A DNA stretch of 64,000 nt from an uncultured Lachnospiraceae bacterium (GTDB lineage Bacteria > Bacillota > Clostridia > Lachnospirales > Lachnospiraceae). Position 1 is the stretch's first letter, and each line of letters opens with the position of its first letter. Both the position numbers and the translations under genes were made by a program. The stretch lies in NCBI GenBank assembly GCA_900544685.1, contig UQWA01000001.1:144410-208409 (forward strand). Direction: 5' to 3'. The notes under the pieces were generated by a model, which ran no database searches, was not told the DNA's origin, and worked only from the letters and a program-made list of their open reading frames with translations. Below are positions 53,214 through 62,468 of the stretch, piece after piece.

Positions 53214-53736
53214 AAAGTTTAGATATTTATTCCGCTTATTATTTAATTTTTTTCGAATCCCTCTTTTAAAAGTATTTACCGGTAGAAAATTTAAATCACC
53301 AGTATATTTATTAGCTTCATCCAGAAGTGAATTTAGGATTGAAGAAAAAGGATGTATATTTATAAAAAAAATGCTAAATATGGAAGCAAACTCTTTGCTG
53401 TATGCTTTTGGTGGAAAAATACATATTGGCAGTGCATTTATAAATCGTAATTGTGTAATTGTTTCGAGGAAAGAAATAGACATAGGAGACAGGGTGACGA
53501 TAGGTCCAAATGTTTGTATATATGATCATGATCATGATTTGAAGGCAGAATCTTTAGAAGATAGTTTTGTTTCTGAAAGTATTTGTATTGATGATGATGT
53601 TTGGATTGGGGCTCAGGCAGTTATATTAAAGGGGGTCCACATTGGTAAAGGAGCTGTAATTGCCGCAGGTGCTGTTGTTGTTAATGATATACCACCAGAA
53701 GCAATCGCACGAGGGGTTCCAGCTAAAATAGTTTAG
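53206..53736 (+). CDS. Hexapeptide-repeat (LbH) O-acetyltransferase
   Basis: The 176-residue protein has a left-handed beta-helix with hexapeptide repeats (IHIGSAFINRNCVIVSRKEIDIGDRVTIG) and the acetyl-CoA-binding IDDDVWIGAQAVILKGVHIGKGAVIAAGAVV end, as in the NodL/MaaA and WcaF groups. It probably O-acetylates a capsule sugar. GTG start at 53206 is preceded by AAAAGGAG. Confidence 0.87.
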   Translation: MSRKFRYLFRLLFNFFRIPLLKVFTGRKFKSPVYLLASSRSEFRIEEKGCIFIKKMLNMEANSLLYAFGGKIHIGSAFINRNCVIVSRKEIDIGDRVTIGPNVCIYDHDHDLKAESLEDSFVSESICIDDDVWIGAQAVILKGVHIGKGAVIAAGAVVVNDIPPEAIARGVPAKIV

Positions 53737-53752
53737 AAAGAGAGTTGGAATT

Positions 53753-54832
53753 ATGAAGAAAGTAATGTTTTATATAGACTCAATGCAAAAAGGTGGTGCT
53801 AATCGAGTGATGGCAAACCTTGTTGATTATTTTTCAAAAAATAAATATGAGGTAATTTTAGTTAATGACATTATTTCTGGTGACAGGGTTCCAGAATATG
53901 AAGTGAATCCATTGGCTAAACGTATCATATTGAATGAATCTGGAACGAATGCAATCATTTCAAATTTAAATAGAATAAAAAAGTTGAGGAAAATTATTCT
54001 TGAAGAAAAACCAGATTGTGTACTATCGTTTATGGGACCGCCTAATGTAAGAATGTTACTTGCAAGTATTTTTTTATCATGTCGAAAAGTGGTGTCTGTT
54101 AGAAATGATCCAAATCGAGAATATGGAAAAAATATAATCAAGAAATATTTGACGAATTGCATATTCCTTTTGGCAGATGGATGTGTGTTTCAAACAGAAG
54201 ATGCAGCAAAATATTTTTTTAATAAAATAAGAAGAAAGTCTACAATAATAGTAAATCCCGTAAATGAATTATTTTTTAATACTCCTTCTTCGGAAAAAAG
54301 AAAGAATATTGTTACTGTTGGAAGATTATTTCCACAAAAAAATCATAAATTGCTAATACATGCATTTTCCTTAATTGCAAAAAAATATCCGGATGAAAAG
54401 TTGATTATTTTTGGAGAAGGACCTTTAAAGAATGAGCTAAAAGACTATGCATGTAATATGGGAATTGAAAAATGTGTTGTTTTCCCAGGATCAATTTCTA
54501 ATGTTAATGTTGAATTAAGTAAGACTAAAGTATTTGTTTTAAGCTCAGATTATGAAGGATTGCCAAATGCTTTGATGGAAGCTATGGCATGTGGAACAGC
54601 GGTTGTCTCAACGGATTGTCCATCAGGTGGTCCCAAATATCTATTAAAAGAATCAAATGCAGGAATACTTGTGCCATGTAACAATGCAGAGAAAATGGCA
54701 GAAGCGATTGACATAATGATGAGTGAAGAAAAGAATATTTTTTATCGCGATCAGGCAAAGAAAAAATCTATTGATTTTTTACCTGAAACTGTTTTTAACA
54801 AATGGGAAGAGTTTTTGTTCAAAAAGAAATAA
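53753..54832 (+). CDS. Glycosyltransferase family 4 protein
   Basis: The 359-residue enzyme has GGANRVMANLVDYFSKN near residue 13, VTVGRLFPQKNHKLLIHAF near 187 and the donor-site LSSDYEGLPNALMEAMACGTAVVSTDCPSGG near 264, typical of GalNAc or Gal alpha-transferases of GT4. It elongates the repeat unit. Very AT-rich. Confidence 0.9.
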   Translation: MKKVMFYIDSMQKGGANRVMANLVDYFSKNKYEVILVNDIISGDRVPEYEVNPLAKRIILNESGTNAIISNLNRIKKLRKIILEEKPDCVLSFMGPPNVRMLLASIFLSCRKVVSVRNDPNREYGKNIIKKYLTNCIFLLADGCVFQTEDAAKYFFNKIRRKSTIIVNPVNELFFNTPSSEKRKNIVTVGRLFPQKNHKLLIHAFSLIAKKYPDEKLIIFGEGPLKNELKDYACNMGIEKCVVFPGSISNVNVELSKTKVFVLSSDYEGLPNALMEAMACGTAVVSTDCPSGGPKYLLKESNAGILVPCNNAEKMAEAIDIMMSEEKNIFYRDQAKKKSIDFLPETVFNKWEEFLFKKK

Positions 54833-54889
54833 AAAGCATTTTACTGAAAAAATTGATAATTAAAATGTTTTAATATAAGGTGGAATAGA

Positions 54890-56131
54890 ATGGAACATGT
54901 AAATAAGAAGACAAAAATTGATTATCTAATTCATATTTGCACTGCAATAATGATATCTTCGTTTATCATATTTGATATGGATTATAGAGTGAGCTATATT
55001 TTGTTAGGAATGACAATATTAATATTTGGATTGCTTGCACTGCGTAATAATTTTAAAATTACAGTAAAAATAGATAGTTTTCATAAATATATTTTATCAT
55101 TTATCTTATTTGCAATGTGTTCTTCAATCTGGTCATATGTTCCATATTTAGCAATAAGAAAAGCTCTAACTATAACGGAAATATTAATATGTATGTCAGT
55201 GTTATATATATATTACAGTAAGTATAATTCGGTTAGTGATTTATATATGATTTTAATGGTTAGTGGATTTATAGTGGCAATGTATTCGTTTTACAGGTAT
55301 GGAATAGCAACTATTATGTCGGTACTTAGTCGTGGAGATAGATTAGAAGATATTTTTTCTAATGTTAATAGTATAGCCATGATTATTAGCGTTGCAATTA
55401 TAGCCTTTGTATATAAAGTGTTATTTGAAAAAATGGGAATTTTTAGCACAGTTTTATGTAGTTGTTTATCTATATTTGGAATAATTGTCATTGCCGCTAC
55501 AGGGAGTAGAAAGGCATTAGTTATGCTTATATTAGGAGGATTTCTCCTGTTTTCTATTAGATTTAAGAGTAACTATTTTCTTCTTACTCTATTAAAAATT
55601 TTAGCAATTATTTTAATTATGTATTTTGCTTTATCGCAATTGAGAAATATAGAAATGTTTAAAGGGATTGTAGACAGAATGGATGGTCTTGTTGCAATGG
55701 TAACAGGAAAGGGTGCCGTAGATGCTTCAACTTCTGTTAGAGCAGAATTTATTACAATTGGAATAGAGCAATTTAAAAAACATCCGATTTTAGGTTATGG
55801 TATGGGAAATAGCGGTAAGGTTCTGGTTAATGCAATTGGCGGAAAAGAGACTTATTTTCACAATAATTATGTGGAATTATTAGTATGTGGGGGGTTAATC
55901 GGAACAATTATATATTATATGATTTGGCTAAAACCAATAAAAGAAATATTAATATATAGAAAATATGATACAACTGCTATTCTTTCAATAATCATGGCGC
56001 CAATTCTATTGGTTATGGATTATGGAGTAGTTTCTTATTTTGATAAATTAAATTATTTTTATATTATGATTATGTATATTAGCGCAAAGAATTTAAGGAG
56101 AAAAAGAGATGAGAATAAAGAAAGTTTGTAA
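54890..56131 (+). CDS. O-antigen ligase / Wzy polymerase-like membrane protein
   Basis: The 413-residue protein has about eleven hydrophobic helices and a large extracytoplasmic loop between residues about 255 and 330 holding GIEQFKKHPILGYGMGNSGK and FHNNYVELLVCGGLIG, the signature of the Wzy_C superfamily. It is the most likely repeat-unit polymerase. Gene is extremely AT-rich, as usual for wzy. It overlaps the next gene by 23 bases. Confidence 0.87.
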   Translation: MEHVNKKTKIDYLIHICTAIMISSFIIFDMDYRVSYILLGMTILIFGLLALRNNFKITVKIDSFHKYILSFILFAMCSSIWSYVPYLAIRKALTITEILICMSVLYIYYSKYNSVSDLYMILMVSGFIVAMYSFYRYGIATIMSVLSRGDRLEDIFSNVNSIAMIISVAIIAFVYKVLFEKMGIFSTVLCSCLSIFGIIVIAATGSRKALVMLILGGFLLFSIRFKSNYFLLTLLKILAIILIMYFALSQLRNIEMFKGIVDRMDGLVAMVTGKGAVDASTSVRAEFITIGIEQFKKHPILGYGMGNSGKVLVNAIGGKETYFHNNYVELLVCGGLIGTIIYYMIWLKPIKEILIYRKYDTTAILSIIMAPILLVMDYGVVSYFDKLNYFYIMIMYISAKNLRRKRDENKESL

Positions 56132-57038
56132 AACTGTCTTAAGAATAATTTATGATTCAGATTATAGGTTTTATATAACATCCTGTTATGGATTACACAA
56201 CAGAATGGGCGATAGAGAATTCTTAGAAAAAAAATTTAAAGCGGTTTTTCATAGGAAACTAGATCTGGAAAATCCAAAAACAATGAATGAAAAATTACAG
56301 TGGTTAAAACTGTATGATCGTAAACCGCAATATACACAGTATGTGGACAAATATCTAGTGAGAGAATATGTAAAAGAAATGATAGGTGAAGAATATCTGA
56401 TACCATTATTAGGTGTATGGGACAATGCAGATGATATAGACTTTAATAAATTGCCTGATCAATTTGTATTGAAATGTAATCATAACTCAGGAACAGGAAT
56501 GTATATATGTAAAAATAAGAATAATATGGATTATACCAGGGTGATATCAGAGTTAAAAAAAGGATTAAAACAAGATTATTATATAACAGCTAGAGAATGG
56601 CCTTATAAAAATGTACCTAGAAAAATAATAGCTGAAAAATATATAGTTGATGAGTCCGGCTATGAACTTAAGGATTATAAGTTCTATTGTTTTAATGGAA
56701 TGGTTAAGTTGGTAATGATTAATTCTGATCGAATGTCAGATAAAAGTACAAAGGCAGATTATTTTGATGAAAATTATAATCATTTAGATATTAAATGGGG
56801 ATACGAAAATGCTGATAAGCTTCCGGAAAAACCAGAGAAATTTGAATTAATGAAAGCATTAGCTGAAAAATTAGCAACGAATATTCCACATGTTCGAGTC
56901 GATTTTTATCAAACTCCAGAAGGTGTATATTTTGGAGAAATGACTTTTTTTGATGGAAGTGGATTCGATAGGATTGAACCAATTGAGTGGGATTACAAAC
57001 TGGGAAGTTGGATTAATCTTCCCCAAAAGACACAATAA
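56109..57038 (+). CDS. TupA-like ATP-grasp protein
   Basis: The 309-residue protein matches the TupA-like ATPgrasp family found in polysaccharide loci: MNEKLQWLKLYDRKPQYTQYVDKYLVREYV near residue 59, FVLKCNHNSGTGMYICKNK near 119 and KDYKFYCFNGMVKLV near 195, ending FGEMTFFDGSGFDRIEPIEWD. TupA is involved in teichuronopeptide synthesis, and the family may attach amino acids or act as unusual transferases. The substrate here is unknown. Confidence 0.82.
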   Translation: MRIKKVCKTVLRIIYDSDYRFYITSCYGLHNRMGDREFLEKKFKAVFHRKLDLENPKTMNEKLQWLKLYDRKPQYTQYVDKYLVREYVKEMIGEEYLIPLLGVWDNADDIDFNKLPDQFVLKCNHNSGTGMYICKNKNNMDYTRVISELKKGLKQDYYITAREWPYKNVPRKIIAEKYIVDESGYELKDYKFYCFNGMVKLVMINSDRMSDKSTKADYFDENYNHLDIKWGYENADKLPEKPEKFELMKALAEKLATNIPHVRVDFYQTPEGVYFGEMTFFDGSGFDRIEPIEWDYKLGSWINLPQKTQ

Positions 57039-57062
57039 ATATTATTAGGGGGCTCTTAAGTT

Positions 57063-58598
57063 GTGGAAAGAAAGAAACGTTTAGCATTAAATACGAGCAC
57101 ATCATTACTTTATCAAGTAGTAACAATTATTTGTGGATTTATTTTACCACGACTTATTTTGAAATCATTTGGTTCAGAAGTGAATGGATTAGTCAATTCC
57201 ATTACACAATTTTTGGCAATCATATCATTTTTGGAATTAGGTGTTGGTGCAGTAATACAGTCATCATTATATAAACCGTTAGCTGAAAAAGATGATGAAC
57301 AAATTAGTCGAGTTATTGTTTCAGGACAGAAGTTTTTTTCAAAATTGGCAAAAATACTTACGGCATATGTAGTTATTTTAATGGTATCTTATCCGTTTAT
57401 AGCTAATCAAAAATTTGAATTTGTATATACTGCAACAATGATTGGCGTAATGAGTATTAGTTCTTTTGCACAATATTATTTTGGAATTATAAACAGCCTT
57501 TTATTGACATCAGATCAGAAAGGGTATGTATCATATATATCACAGACTGTTACTTTAGTTATGAATACAGCTGCCTGTTTTATACTAATAAAATTCGGGG
57601 CAGGTATACATGTTGTAAAATTGGTTACTTCGCTAATATATGCTATACGTCCTTTAATATTGGCAATATATGTTAGACGACACTATAATCTGAATTGGAA
57701 TATTAAGTATACAGAAGAACCAATAAAACAAAAATGGAATGGAGTAGCTCAACATGTTTCGGCAGTGATTCTTGATGGAACTGACAATATTGTTTTAACA
57801 ATTTTCTCTAATTTAAAAGATGTATCCATATATTCTGTTTACAGCATAGTAACGTCTGGTGTTAAGCAATTACTGCTTTCTATGACTAATGGTATTCAGG
57901 CGTTAATGGGAGAAATGTGGGCTAAACAGGAACTGAATGAATTAAAAGAGTTTTTCGGTTGGATTGAATGGATTCTACATACGGGAACTATTCTGATTTT
58001 TGGAATTACGTCTGCTCTTATTGTCCCATTTGTTGAAGTATATACTAAGGGTATATCCGACATTAACTATGTACAACCTTTGTTTGCAATCTTGATTGTT
58101 ATAGCGAATGCGGGACATTGTTTAAGACTTCCTTACAACATAATGATTTTGGCAGGAGGGCATTACAAACAAACGCAAAACAATTATATAATTGCGTCTG
58201 CTCTTAATATTATTATATCAGTGATAGCAGTTAAGGCATGGGGATTAGTTGGTGTAGCAACTGGAACAGTTATAGCTATGTTTTATCAGACTGTTTGGAT
58301 GGCTTGGTATGATTCTAAAAACTTAATCAAGTGGCCATTCAAGAAATTCCTTAAACAAATTTTTGTAGATGTAGTTATAGTAGTATTAGTACATTTGATT
58401 ATCAATTTATATTTTGTTAAAACATGGTTTGAAATGAAGAGTGTGACTTATGTTTCTTGGATTTTTTTAGCAGTTAAAATATCAATATTGGTAGTGCTTA
58501 TCAGTGTGGTAATAAATACGATATTTTATCGCACACATATAAGATCAGTTATAAAAAAAAGTATAAATAAGATAAAAAATAGTTTGTATAAAAGATGA
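57063..58598 (+). CDS. Polysaccharide flippase (Wzx/MATE-like)
   Basis: The 511-residue protein has about fourteen membrane helices with the N-terminal ILPRLILKSFGSEVNGLVNSITQFLAIISFLELGVG typical of Wzx/RfbX proteins. It flips the lipid-linked repeat unit outwards for the Wzy polymerase. It starts with GTG after GGGGGCTC. The region downstream holds only remnants and an IS element. Confidence 0.9.
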   Translation: MERKKRLALNTSTSLLYQVVTIICGFILPRLILKSFGSEVNGLVNSITQFLAIISFLELGVGAVIQSSLYKPLAEKDDEQISRVIVSGQKFFSKLAKILTAYVVILMVSYPFIANQKFEFVYTATMIGVMSISSFAQYYFGIINSLLLTSDQKGYVSYISQTVTLVMNTAACFILIKFGAGIHVVKLVTSLIYAIRPLILAIYVRRHYNLNWNIKYTEEPIKQKWNGVAQHVSAVILDGTDNIVLTIFSNLKDVSIYSVYSIVTSGVKQLLLSMTNGIQALMGEMWAKQELNELKEFFGWIEWILHTGTILIFGITSALIVPFVEVYTKGISDINYVQPLFAILIVIANAGHCLRLPYNIMILAGGHYKQTQNNYIIASALNIIISVIAVKAWGLVGVATGTVIAMFYQTVWMAWYDSKNLIKWPFKKFLKQIFVDVVIVVLVHLIINLYFVKTWFEMKSVTYVSWIFLAVKISILVVLISVVINTIFYRTHIRSVIKKSINKIKNSLYKR

Positions 58599-58760
58599 GC
58601 TAATAGTATTACCTTACCTAAAGGAATGGGAGTTATGAAAGCCCTTATAATTAATCAAAAAAAATGGACAATTGTGTTTTGGTAAAAAACGTGTTAATGA
58701 TAATGGGAAGTGGCATATTATAGTATGGCTTTTTGGGCGGGTGTGGTTTGATGTTCAATC
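58599..58760 (+). other. Remnant between flippase gene and IS66 element
   Basis: A ribosome site AAGGAATGGGAG precedes ATG at 58635, which opens a 16-codon frame MKALIINQKKWTIVFW. It looks like the first codons of a gene cut off by rearrangement; the rest is not recognisable. Confidence 0.3.
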
Positions 58761-58977
58761 GTAAGCGCAAAATAATTCGACGGATTGTGTTGCCCTAAAA
58801 ATCAATTCATAATAATCATTGGAGAATGCAAACATTTCACTTCATTTTCTCTTCTGTAGCAGAGCCAATGAAGCTGTCTGTAGGCAAATCCTCAAACATG
58901 AGTACTGGGTATCAAGAATCCCCGCATTCTAGCGGGGATTGAGCAGATTTTACAGAATAGATATGCACATTGAAAAA

Positions 58978-59247
58978 TCAAGACTTTTTGTATCGGCTTG
59001 GGCATTCTTTCTGGACTCTGGGTGACCATGGAAGGAGATCATCAATAAATCTGAGATCTTTGTCATCCATGTGCTGAGGAATCTCAGTAAGCAGCAGATT
59101 GAAATATTCGAAAGTATTTATCATGTTTGCTTTTGCTGTTTCAACCAGACTATAGAGGATCGCACTTGCCTTTGCACCATTGGAAGATTCAATCATTACG
59201 AAGTTTTTACGGCCAATGGTAAAAGGCCGGATTGCCTGTTCTGCACA
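58978..59247 (-). pseudogene. tnpC: IS66 transposase (TnpC) C-terminal fragment A
   Basis: The minus-strand frame reads AIRPFTIGRKNFVMIESSNGAKASA and ends DDLLPWSPRVQKECPSRYKKS, the conserved end of IS66 transposases with the IRPFTIGRKN motif. Everything before it is missing, and a stop codon (59250-59248) precedes it in frame. It is about 90 codons of a protein normally near 500 residues. Confidence 0.85.
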
Positions 59248-59267
59248 TTATCCTAATATCAGTATAA

Positions 59268-59516
59268 CTTAGCGAGAATGCAATCAGACCATTCACTGTT
59301 GGCCGGAAGAACTGGCTGTTCAGCGCCAGTCCTAAAGGAGCCACCGCTAGTGCTATTGTGTATACAATGGTTGAGATGGCAAAAGCGAATGATCTGAATA
59401 CCTATAAATATCTGACATATCTCTTATCACAACGGCCAAACGATAAAATGTCAGATTAACAGCTGGAACAGCTTGCTCCATGGAGCGAGACTGCGAAAGC
59501 GAACTGTCAAAACTAA
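59268..59516 (+). pseudogene. tnpC: IS66 transposase (TnpC) C-terminal fragment B
   Basis: The plus-strand frame reads LSENAIRPFTVGRKNWLFSASP, continues through YKYLTYLLSQRPNDKMSD, hits a TAA at 59457 and resumes QLEQLAPWSETAKANCQN to a second stop at 59514. The first TAA replaces a glutamate codon expected in this family. It is a different IS66 lineage from fragment A, since the two protein ends are only moderately alike. Confidence 0.85.
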
Positions 59517-59619
59517 AATAAAGTAAAACGCTTGCATCTATCATTTTGGTGCAAGCGCAATTTACGAGTAACGTAGCAATATTTTGCGCTTACTATAAAA
59601 CAAAAAAGGAGAAAGAAAA

Positions 59620-60654
59620 ATGTCTTTATTCAAAGGAAAAACATTAATGATTACAGGTGGTACTGGTTCGTTCGGAAACGTAGTTTTAAATCGTTTTCTT
59701 AAAACAGATATAGGAGAAATTAGAATTTTTTCACGTGATGAAAAGAAACAGGATGATATGCGTCATGATTTTCAGATAAGAATGCCAGAGGTTGCAGACA
59801 AGATTAAATTTTATATTGGAGATGTAAGAGATCTTCAATCATGTAAGAATGCGATGCACGGTGTTGATTACATATTCCATGCTGCTGCATTAAAACAGGT
59901 TCCATCTTGCGAATTCTTCCCGATGGAAGCTGTAAAAACAAATATTATTGGAACGGACAATGTCCTTACAGCTGCAATTGAAGAAGGAGTTGAAGCTGTA
60001 ATTTGCTTATCAACCGATAAGGCTGCCTATCCAATCAACGCAATGGGTAAATCTAAATCACTGGAAGAATCTGTGGCAATTGCAAAATCCAGATATAGTG
60101 GAAAAACAAAAATCTGCTGTACACGTTATGGCAATGTAATGTGCTCTCGTGGATCCGTAATCCCGCTCTGGATTGATCAGATTAAAGCAGGTAATCCAAT
60201 TACTGTTACAGAGCCAAACATGACTCGTTTTATCATGTCTCTGGAAGAAGCAGTTGATCTCGTTCTTTATGCATTTGAGCACGGTGAGAATGGAGATTTG
60301 CTTATTATGAAAGCACCGGCGTGCTCAATTGGTCTTCAGGCAGAAGCAGTTTGTGAGATGTTTGGTGGAAAGAAAGAAGATATTAAGGTAATTGGTATTC
60401 GTCATGGTGAGAAGATGTACGAAACATTACTTACAAATGAGGAGTGCGCAAAGGCAATTGATCTTGGTGGATTTTATCGCGTTCCTGCTGATAATCGTGG
60501 ATTAAATTACGATAAGTATTTCAAAGAGGGCAATGTTGAACGAAACAAATTGACAGAGTTCAATTCAAATAATACAAAACTTCTTAATAAAGAAGAGATT
60601 ATTGCAAAAATGAAAGAACTTGCATACATCCAGGAAAGATTAGTCGAAGAATAA
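59620..60654 (+). CDS. capE: UDP-GlcNAc 4,6-dehydratase (inverting) / UDP-L-FucNAc pathway, CapE/FnlA-like
   Basis: The 344-residue SDR enzyme has TGGTGSFGNVVLNRF (residues 11-25), FHAAALKQVPSCEFFPMEAV near 86, STDKAAYPINAMGKSKSLEE near 130 and VIGIRHGEKMYETLL near 263. CapE/FnlA converts UDP-GlcNAc to the 4-keto-6-deoxy-L-sugar, first step of UDP-L-FucNAc synthesis. The companions capG and capF are encoded at 61194 and 62469. GGAGAAAG precedes the start just after the IS element. Confidence 0.93.
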   Translation: MSLFKGKTLMITGGTGSFGNVVLNRFLKTDIGEIRIFSRDEKKQDDMRHDFQIRMPEVADKIKFYIGDVRDLQSCKNAMHGVDYIFHAAALKQVPSCEFFPMEAVKTNIIGTDNVLTAAIEEGVEAVICLSTDKAAYPINAMGKSKSLEESVAIAKSRYSGKTKICCTRYGNVMCSRGSVIPLWIDQIKAGNPITVTEPNMTRFIMSLEEAVDLVLYAFEHGENGDLLIMKAPACSIGLQAEAVCEMFGGKKEDIKVIGIRHGEKMYETLLTNEECAKAIDLGGFYRVPADNRGLNYDKYFKEGNVERNKLTEFNSNNTKLLNKEEIIAKMKELAYIQERLVEE

Positions 60655-60670
60655 AAGAAAGCGTGATTTC

Positions 60671-61168
60671 ATGAATAAGAAGTTAATAATTTTAGGTTCT
60701 GGCGGATATGGAAGAACTGTCTATGATATCGCAGAACAACTGGGCTATTCAATTACTGTTTTAGATGATACAGATAAAGAGCATCCACTTGCTTCTTTTG
60801 AACGCTATATAGATGATGATACAGAATTTATCCCAGCATTTGGAAATAACGAGTTTCGTTTACAATGGATTCATAGAATCGAGGAGGCAGGTGGAAAACT
60901 CGCTACTTTGGTTCATCCAACTGCATACGTGTCTCCCAAAGCACAAGTATCTACAGGATGTGTGATTTTACCGGGTGCCATTGTGAATACCGGAAGTAAA
61001 GTTGGAAAAGGCTGTATTATAAACCTAGGAGCTACGGTAGATCATGATGTCGTTATCGAAGATGGAGTGCATTTATGCGTGCGTTGCATTGTGAAAGGTG
61101 AGAATCGTATCTCACATTTTGAGAAGATAGAGGCAGGAGAAATCATAGAACGAGCTACAAGAGTGTAG
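60671..61168 (+). CDS. PglD/NeuD-like sugar O/N-acyltransferase
   Basis: The 165-residue protein has the N-terminal Rossmann-like LIILGSGGYGRTVYDIAEQLGY typical of PglD/NeuD and a left-handed beta-helix (VHPTAYVSPKAQVSTGCVILPGAIVNTGSKVGKGC). It is shorter than usual and its last turns, ending GEIIERATRV, are degenerate. PglD acetylates UDP-4-amino sugars made by PglF/PglE-type enzymes, which exist at 44979 and 47310. A NeuD-like role is an alternative. Confidence 0.75.
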   Translation: MNKKLIILGSGGYGRTVYDIAEQLGYSITVLDDTDKEHPLASFERYIDDDTEFIPAFGNNEFRLQWIHRIEEAGGKLATLVHPTAYVSPKAQVSTGCVILPGAIVNTGSKVGKGCIINLGATVDHDVVIEDGVHLCVRCIVKGENRISHFEKIEAGEIIERATRV

Positions 61169-61193
61169 TTGGATTGATGGGAGAAATATTGGA

Positions 61194-62387
61194 ATGATAG
61201 AACATAATTTTAAATGGAAAAACGATGGTCGTACAAAAGTTATGATTGGTTGTGGAACGCGTCCGGAGATTATCCGACTTGCTGCGGTAATCAAAAGATG
61301 TAGAGAATATTTTGATTGTTGTGTTGTATATTACAATCAGAACTGGGATAAAAATCTTTCTACTGTTTTCTGGGAAGATTTTGAACTGACAAATACGTTC
61401 GGAGAATTTGGACCGGACATTTTAGTACCGGTTGTTGGAGAGAATCTTGGAGTAACTTGTGGGAATATTTTAGGAAGATCTTTTGAGCTTCTTTCTGAAT
61501 TACAGCCAGACGGATATCTTGTATTAGGAGATACAAACTCATGTCTTTCAGCAATCTCAGCAAAGAGATTACATATTCCACTTTTCCATATGGAAGCTGG
61601 AAACAGATGTAAGGATGAGTGCCTTCCGGAAGAAACAAACAGACGTATCGTGGACGTTATTTCTGACGTGAATTTATGCTATTCTGAGTTTGCACGTAAG
61701 TATCTGGCAGATACAGGTCTTCCGAAAGAGAGAACCTATCAGACAGGATCTCCAATGGCAGAGGTTCTTCGCATGAACCTGGATAAGATTCAGAAGAGTG
61801 ATGTCTTAGAAAGACTTGGACTTGAAAAAGATAAATACATCTTACTTTCTGCACACCGTGAGGAAAATATTGATTCCGAGAAGAACTTTTTAAGTCTCTT
61901 TACAGCAATCAATGCACTTGCGGAGAAATATGATATGCCGATTCTGTATTCTTGTCACCCAAGATCAAAGAATCGTTTAGAGAAGAGTGGATTTAAGCTT
62001 GATCCAAGAGTAAGAGTCAATGAGCCACTTGGTTTCAATGACTACAATAAGCTTCAGATGAATGCATTAGCTATCGTATCTGATTCAGGAACATTGCCGG
62101 AAGAGAGTTCTTTCTATCTTTCTATCGGCCATCCAATCGCTGCTGTATGTATCCGTACATCAACAGAACGACCGGAAGCATTAGAAGCAGGAGATTTTAT
62201 CCTAGCGGGTATTACAACAAAAGAACTTTTAAATGCTACAGATATGGCAATTGCGATGAAGCAGAACGGTGTGCTTGGTAAACCTTGTCCGGATTATGTC
62301 GACGAAACAGTATCTATGAAGGTTGTTCGAATCATTCAGGGATATGTGAATGTAGTCAACAAGATGGTTTGGAGAAAAGATCAGTAA
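61194..62387 (+). CDS. capG: UDP-N-acetylglucosamine 2-epimerase family (CapG/FnlC-like)
   Basis: The 397-residue GT-B-fold enzyme has GCGTRPEIIRLAAVIKR near residue 19, FHMEAGNRCKDECLPEETNRRIVD near 129, SAHREENIDSEKNF near 218 and VSDSGTLPEESSF near 296, matching non-hydrolysing 2-epimerases. In the L-FucNAc pathway CapG/FnlC performs the last C2 epimerisation. Its position between capE and capF supports this over a ManNAc role. Confidence 0.92.
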   Translation: MIEHNFKWKNDGRTKVMIGCGTRPEIIRLAAVIKRCREYFDCCVVYYNQNWDKNLSTVFWEDFELTNTFGEFGPDILVPVVGENLGVTCGNILGRSFELLSELQPDGYLVLGDTNSCLSAISAKRLHIPLFHMEAGNRCKDECLPEETNRRIVDVISDVNLCYSEFARKYLADTGLPKERTYQTGSPMAEVLRMNLDKIQKSDVLERLGLEKDKYILLSAHREENIDSEKNFLSLFTAINALAEKYDMPILYSCHPRSKNRLEKSGFKLDPRVRVNEPLGFNDYNKLQMNALAIVSDSGTLPEESSFYLSIGHPIAAVCIRTSTERPEALEAGDFILAGITTKELLNATDMAIAMKQNGVLGKPCPDYVDETVSMKVVRIIQGYVNVVNKMVWRKDQ

Positions 62388-62398
62388 AATATAAACTT

Positions 62399-62447
62399 AA
62401 TGACGGGCAGGTACTCATGTTGAAACTGCACCGGGCTCGTCATTTTT
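62399..62447 (+). terminator. Intercistronic hairpin with T tail
   Basis: AATGACGGGC (62399-62408) pairs with GCTCGTCATT (62435-62444) with one mismatch, followed by TTTAT. It lies between capG and capF and could reduce transcription into capF. Confidence 0.6.
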
Positions 62448-62468
62448 ATCGTTGGAGGTAGTATTATT

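Larger units (their letters stand above)
58761..59593. mobile_element. Collapsed IS66-family element with two opposed tnpC ends
   Basis: The borders are near-identical inverted ends: GTAAGCGCAAAATAATT (58761-58777) and, reversed at 59593, GTAAGCGCAAAATATTG. Inside are the C-terminal parts of two different IS66 transposases, one on the minus strand next to the left end and one on the plus strand next to the right end. IS66 transposase genes end beside the right terminus, so this is two right ends joined tail-out after deletion. Internal hairpins lie at about 58908-58940 and 59529-59557. No 8-base target duplication is seen. Confidence 0.75.

Noticed and set aside
58737..58760. Target-site duplication flanking the IS66 element
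   Set aside because: The eight bases before 58761 and after 59593 do not match, as expected for a rearranged element.
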